From positions 1-31,624 of the forward strand of contig JAEWIL010000135.1 of NCBI GenBank assembly GCA_023387085.1: DNA of 31,624 nt, read 5' to 3'. The notes beneath the pieces are model-generated. The model did not search any database. It saw only the letters and a program-made list of their open reading frames with translations, and was not told where the DNA came from. The DNA is from Pseudomonadota bacterium (GTDB lineage: Bacteria > Pseudomonadota > Alphaproteobacteria > Sphingomonadales > Sphingomonadaceae). Below, in pieces: positions 31,474 to 31,624 of this stretch (position 1 is the first letter of the stretch; each line of letters starts with the position of its first letter). A program made the translations under genes and the position numbers.

Positions 31474-31624
31474 ATGGCAAATCGTGTTCTGCTGGAAGAC
31501 TTTGAGATCGTCCCTCAGCTGGCTAAGCTGCGCTTGCCACGCGAAAGTTTGCTGGATGTTCTTGACCGGGCTGCGGGCGAGCGCGCAAACGTTACTGCAA
31601 GCGATCCGTCAGGCACCTATGGGC
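31474..31624 (+). CDS. Unidentified protein, 5' part only
   Basis: An open frame begins with ATG at 31474, with GAGGGCGG just upstream, and runs past the end of the window. The visible 50 residues include MANRVLLEDFEIVPQLAKLR and RESLLDVLDRAAGERANVTA. They look like a genuine soluble protein start with a helical pattern, but I do not recognise a family. It lies next to copy 2 of the 218-bp repeat and a palindrome in what appears to be accessory DNA. Confidence 0.65.
   Translation, partial: MANRVLLEDFEIVPQLAKLRLPRESLLDVLDRAAGERANVTASDPSGTYG

Noticed and set aside
26314..31624. A complete DISARM or BREX locus
   Set aside because: Only the methyltransferase-nuclease gene is present; no helicase, DrmA/B/C, PglZ or BrxC-like gene follows within the window.

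Overview
The window looks like a chromosomal segment of an alphaproteobacterium of the Sphingomonadales, probably a Sphingopyxis or Sphingomonas relative. This is inferred from the high G+C content, an ECF sigma/FecR/TonB-receptor operon whose receptor carries an STN domain, adjacent acyl-CoA dehydrogenases, TadE/TadG-like genes and a TolB-amidohydrolase fusion. No rRNA or ribosomal-protein gene is present to confirm it.

Layout. (1) About 1-5440 is an accessory island. It holds a truncated IS21 helper gene (istB), a VOC-fold gene, an IS5-family insertion sequence, a small secreted SH3-like protein and a minus-strand unit of tyrosine integrase, mini sigma-region-4 protein and nucleotidyltransferase-HEPN protein. 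The integrase starts 145 bp from the 3' end of a tRNA-Ser(CGA) gene, the usual geometry of a tRNA-integrated element. (2) About 5440-25250 reads as ordinary chromosome: a secreted TolB-like propeller/amidohydrolase, a family III CoA-transferase, a YghU-type glutathione transferase, a TadE/TadG pair, a Phd-like/PAS regulator, two tandem acyl-CoA dehydrogenases behind a palindromic operator, a convergent sigma-FecR-TonB receptor operon, a large autotransporter upstream of it and a divergent 2-oxoglutarate/Fe(II) oxygenase. (3) About 25250-31624 is accessory again: a 61-residue peptide with two CX3C motifs, an AT-richer gap, a 1360-residue single-chain restriction-modification protein (PD-(D/E)XK nuclease plus N6-adenine methyltransferase), a small excisionase-like HTH protein and the start of an unidentified gene that runs off the window.

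How the genes may work together. The minus-strand run autotransporter > sigma > FecR > TonB receptor resembles a cell-surface signalling system: the receptor's STN domain would signal through membrane-anchored FecR to the sigma factor. The acyl-CoA dehydrogenase pair looks like two subunits of one hetero-oligomeric enzyme, because the second copy has lost a consensus motif. The accessory ends carry defence-like or toxin-like genes (NTase-HEPN, single-chain RM).

The least expected non-coding structure is a diverged, equal-length 218-bp direct repeat in both accessory segments (515-732 and 31143-31360). I found no CRISPR array and no complete prophage. The most plausible candidates for something undescribed are this repeat with its neighbouring HTH and unidentified gene, the twin-CX3C peptide, and the integrase-coupled sigma-4/NTase-HEPN unit.
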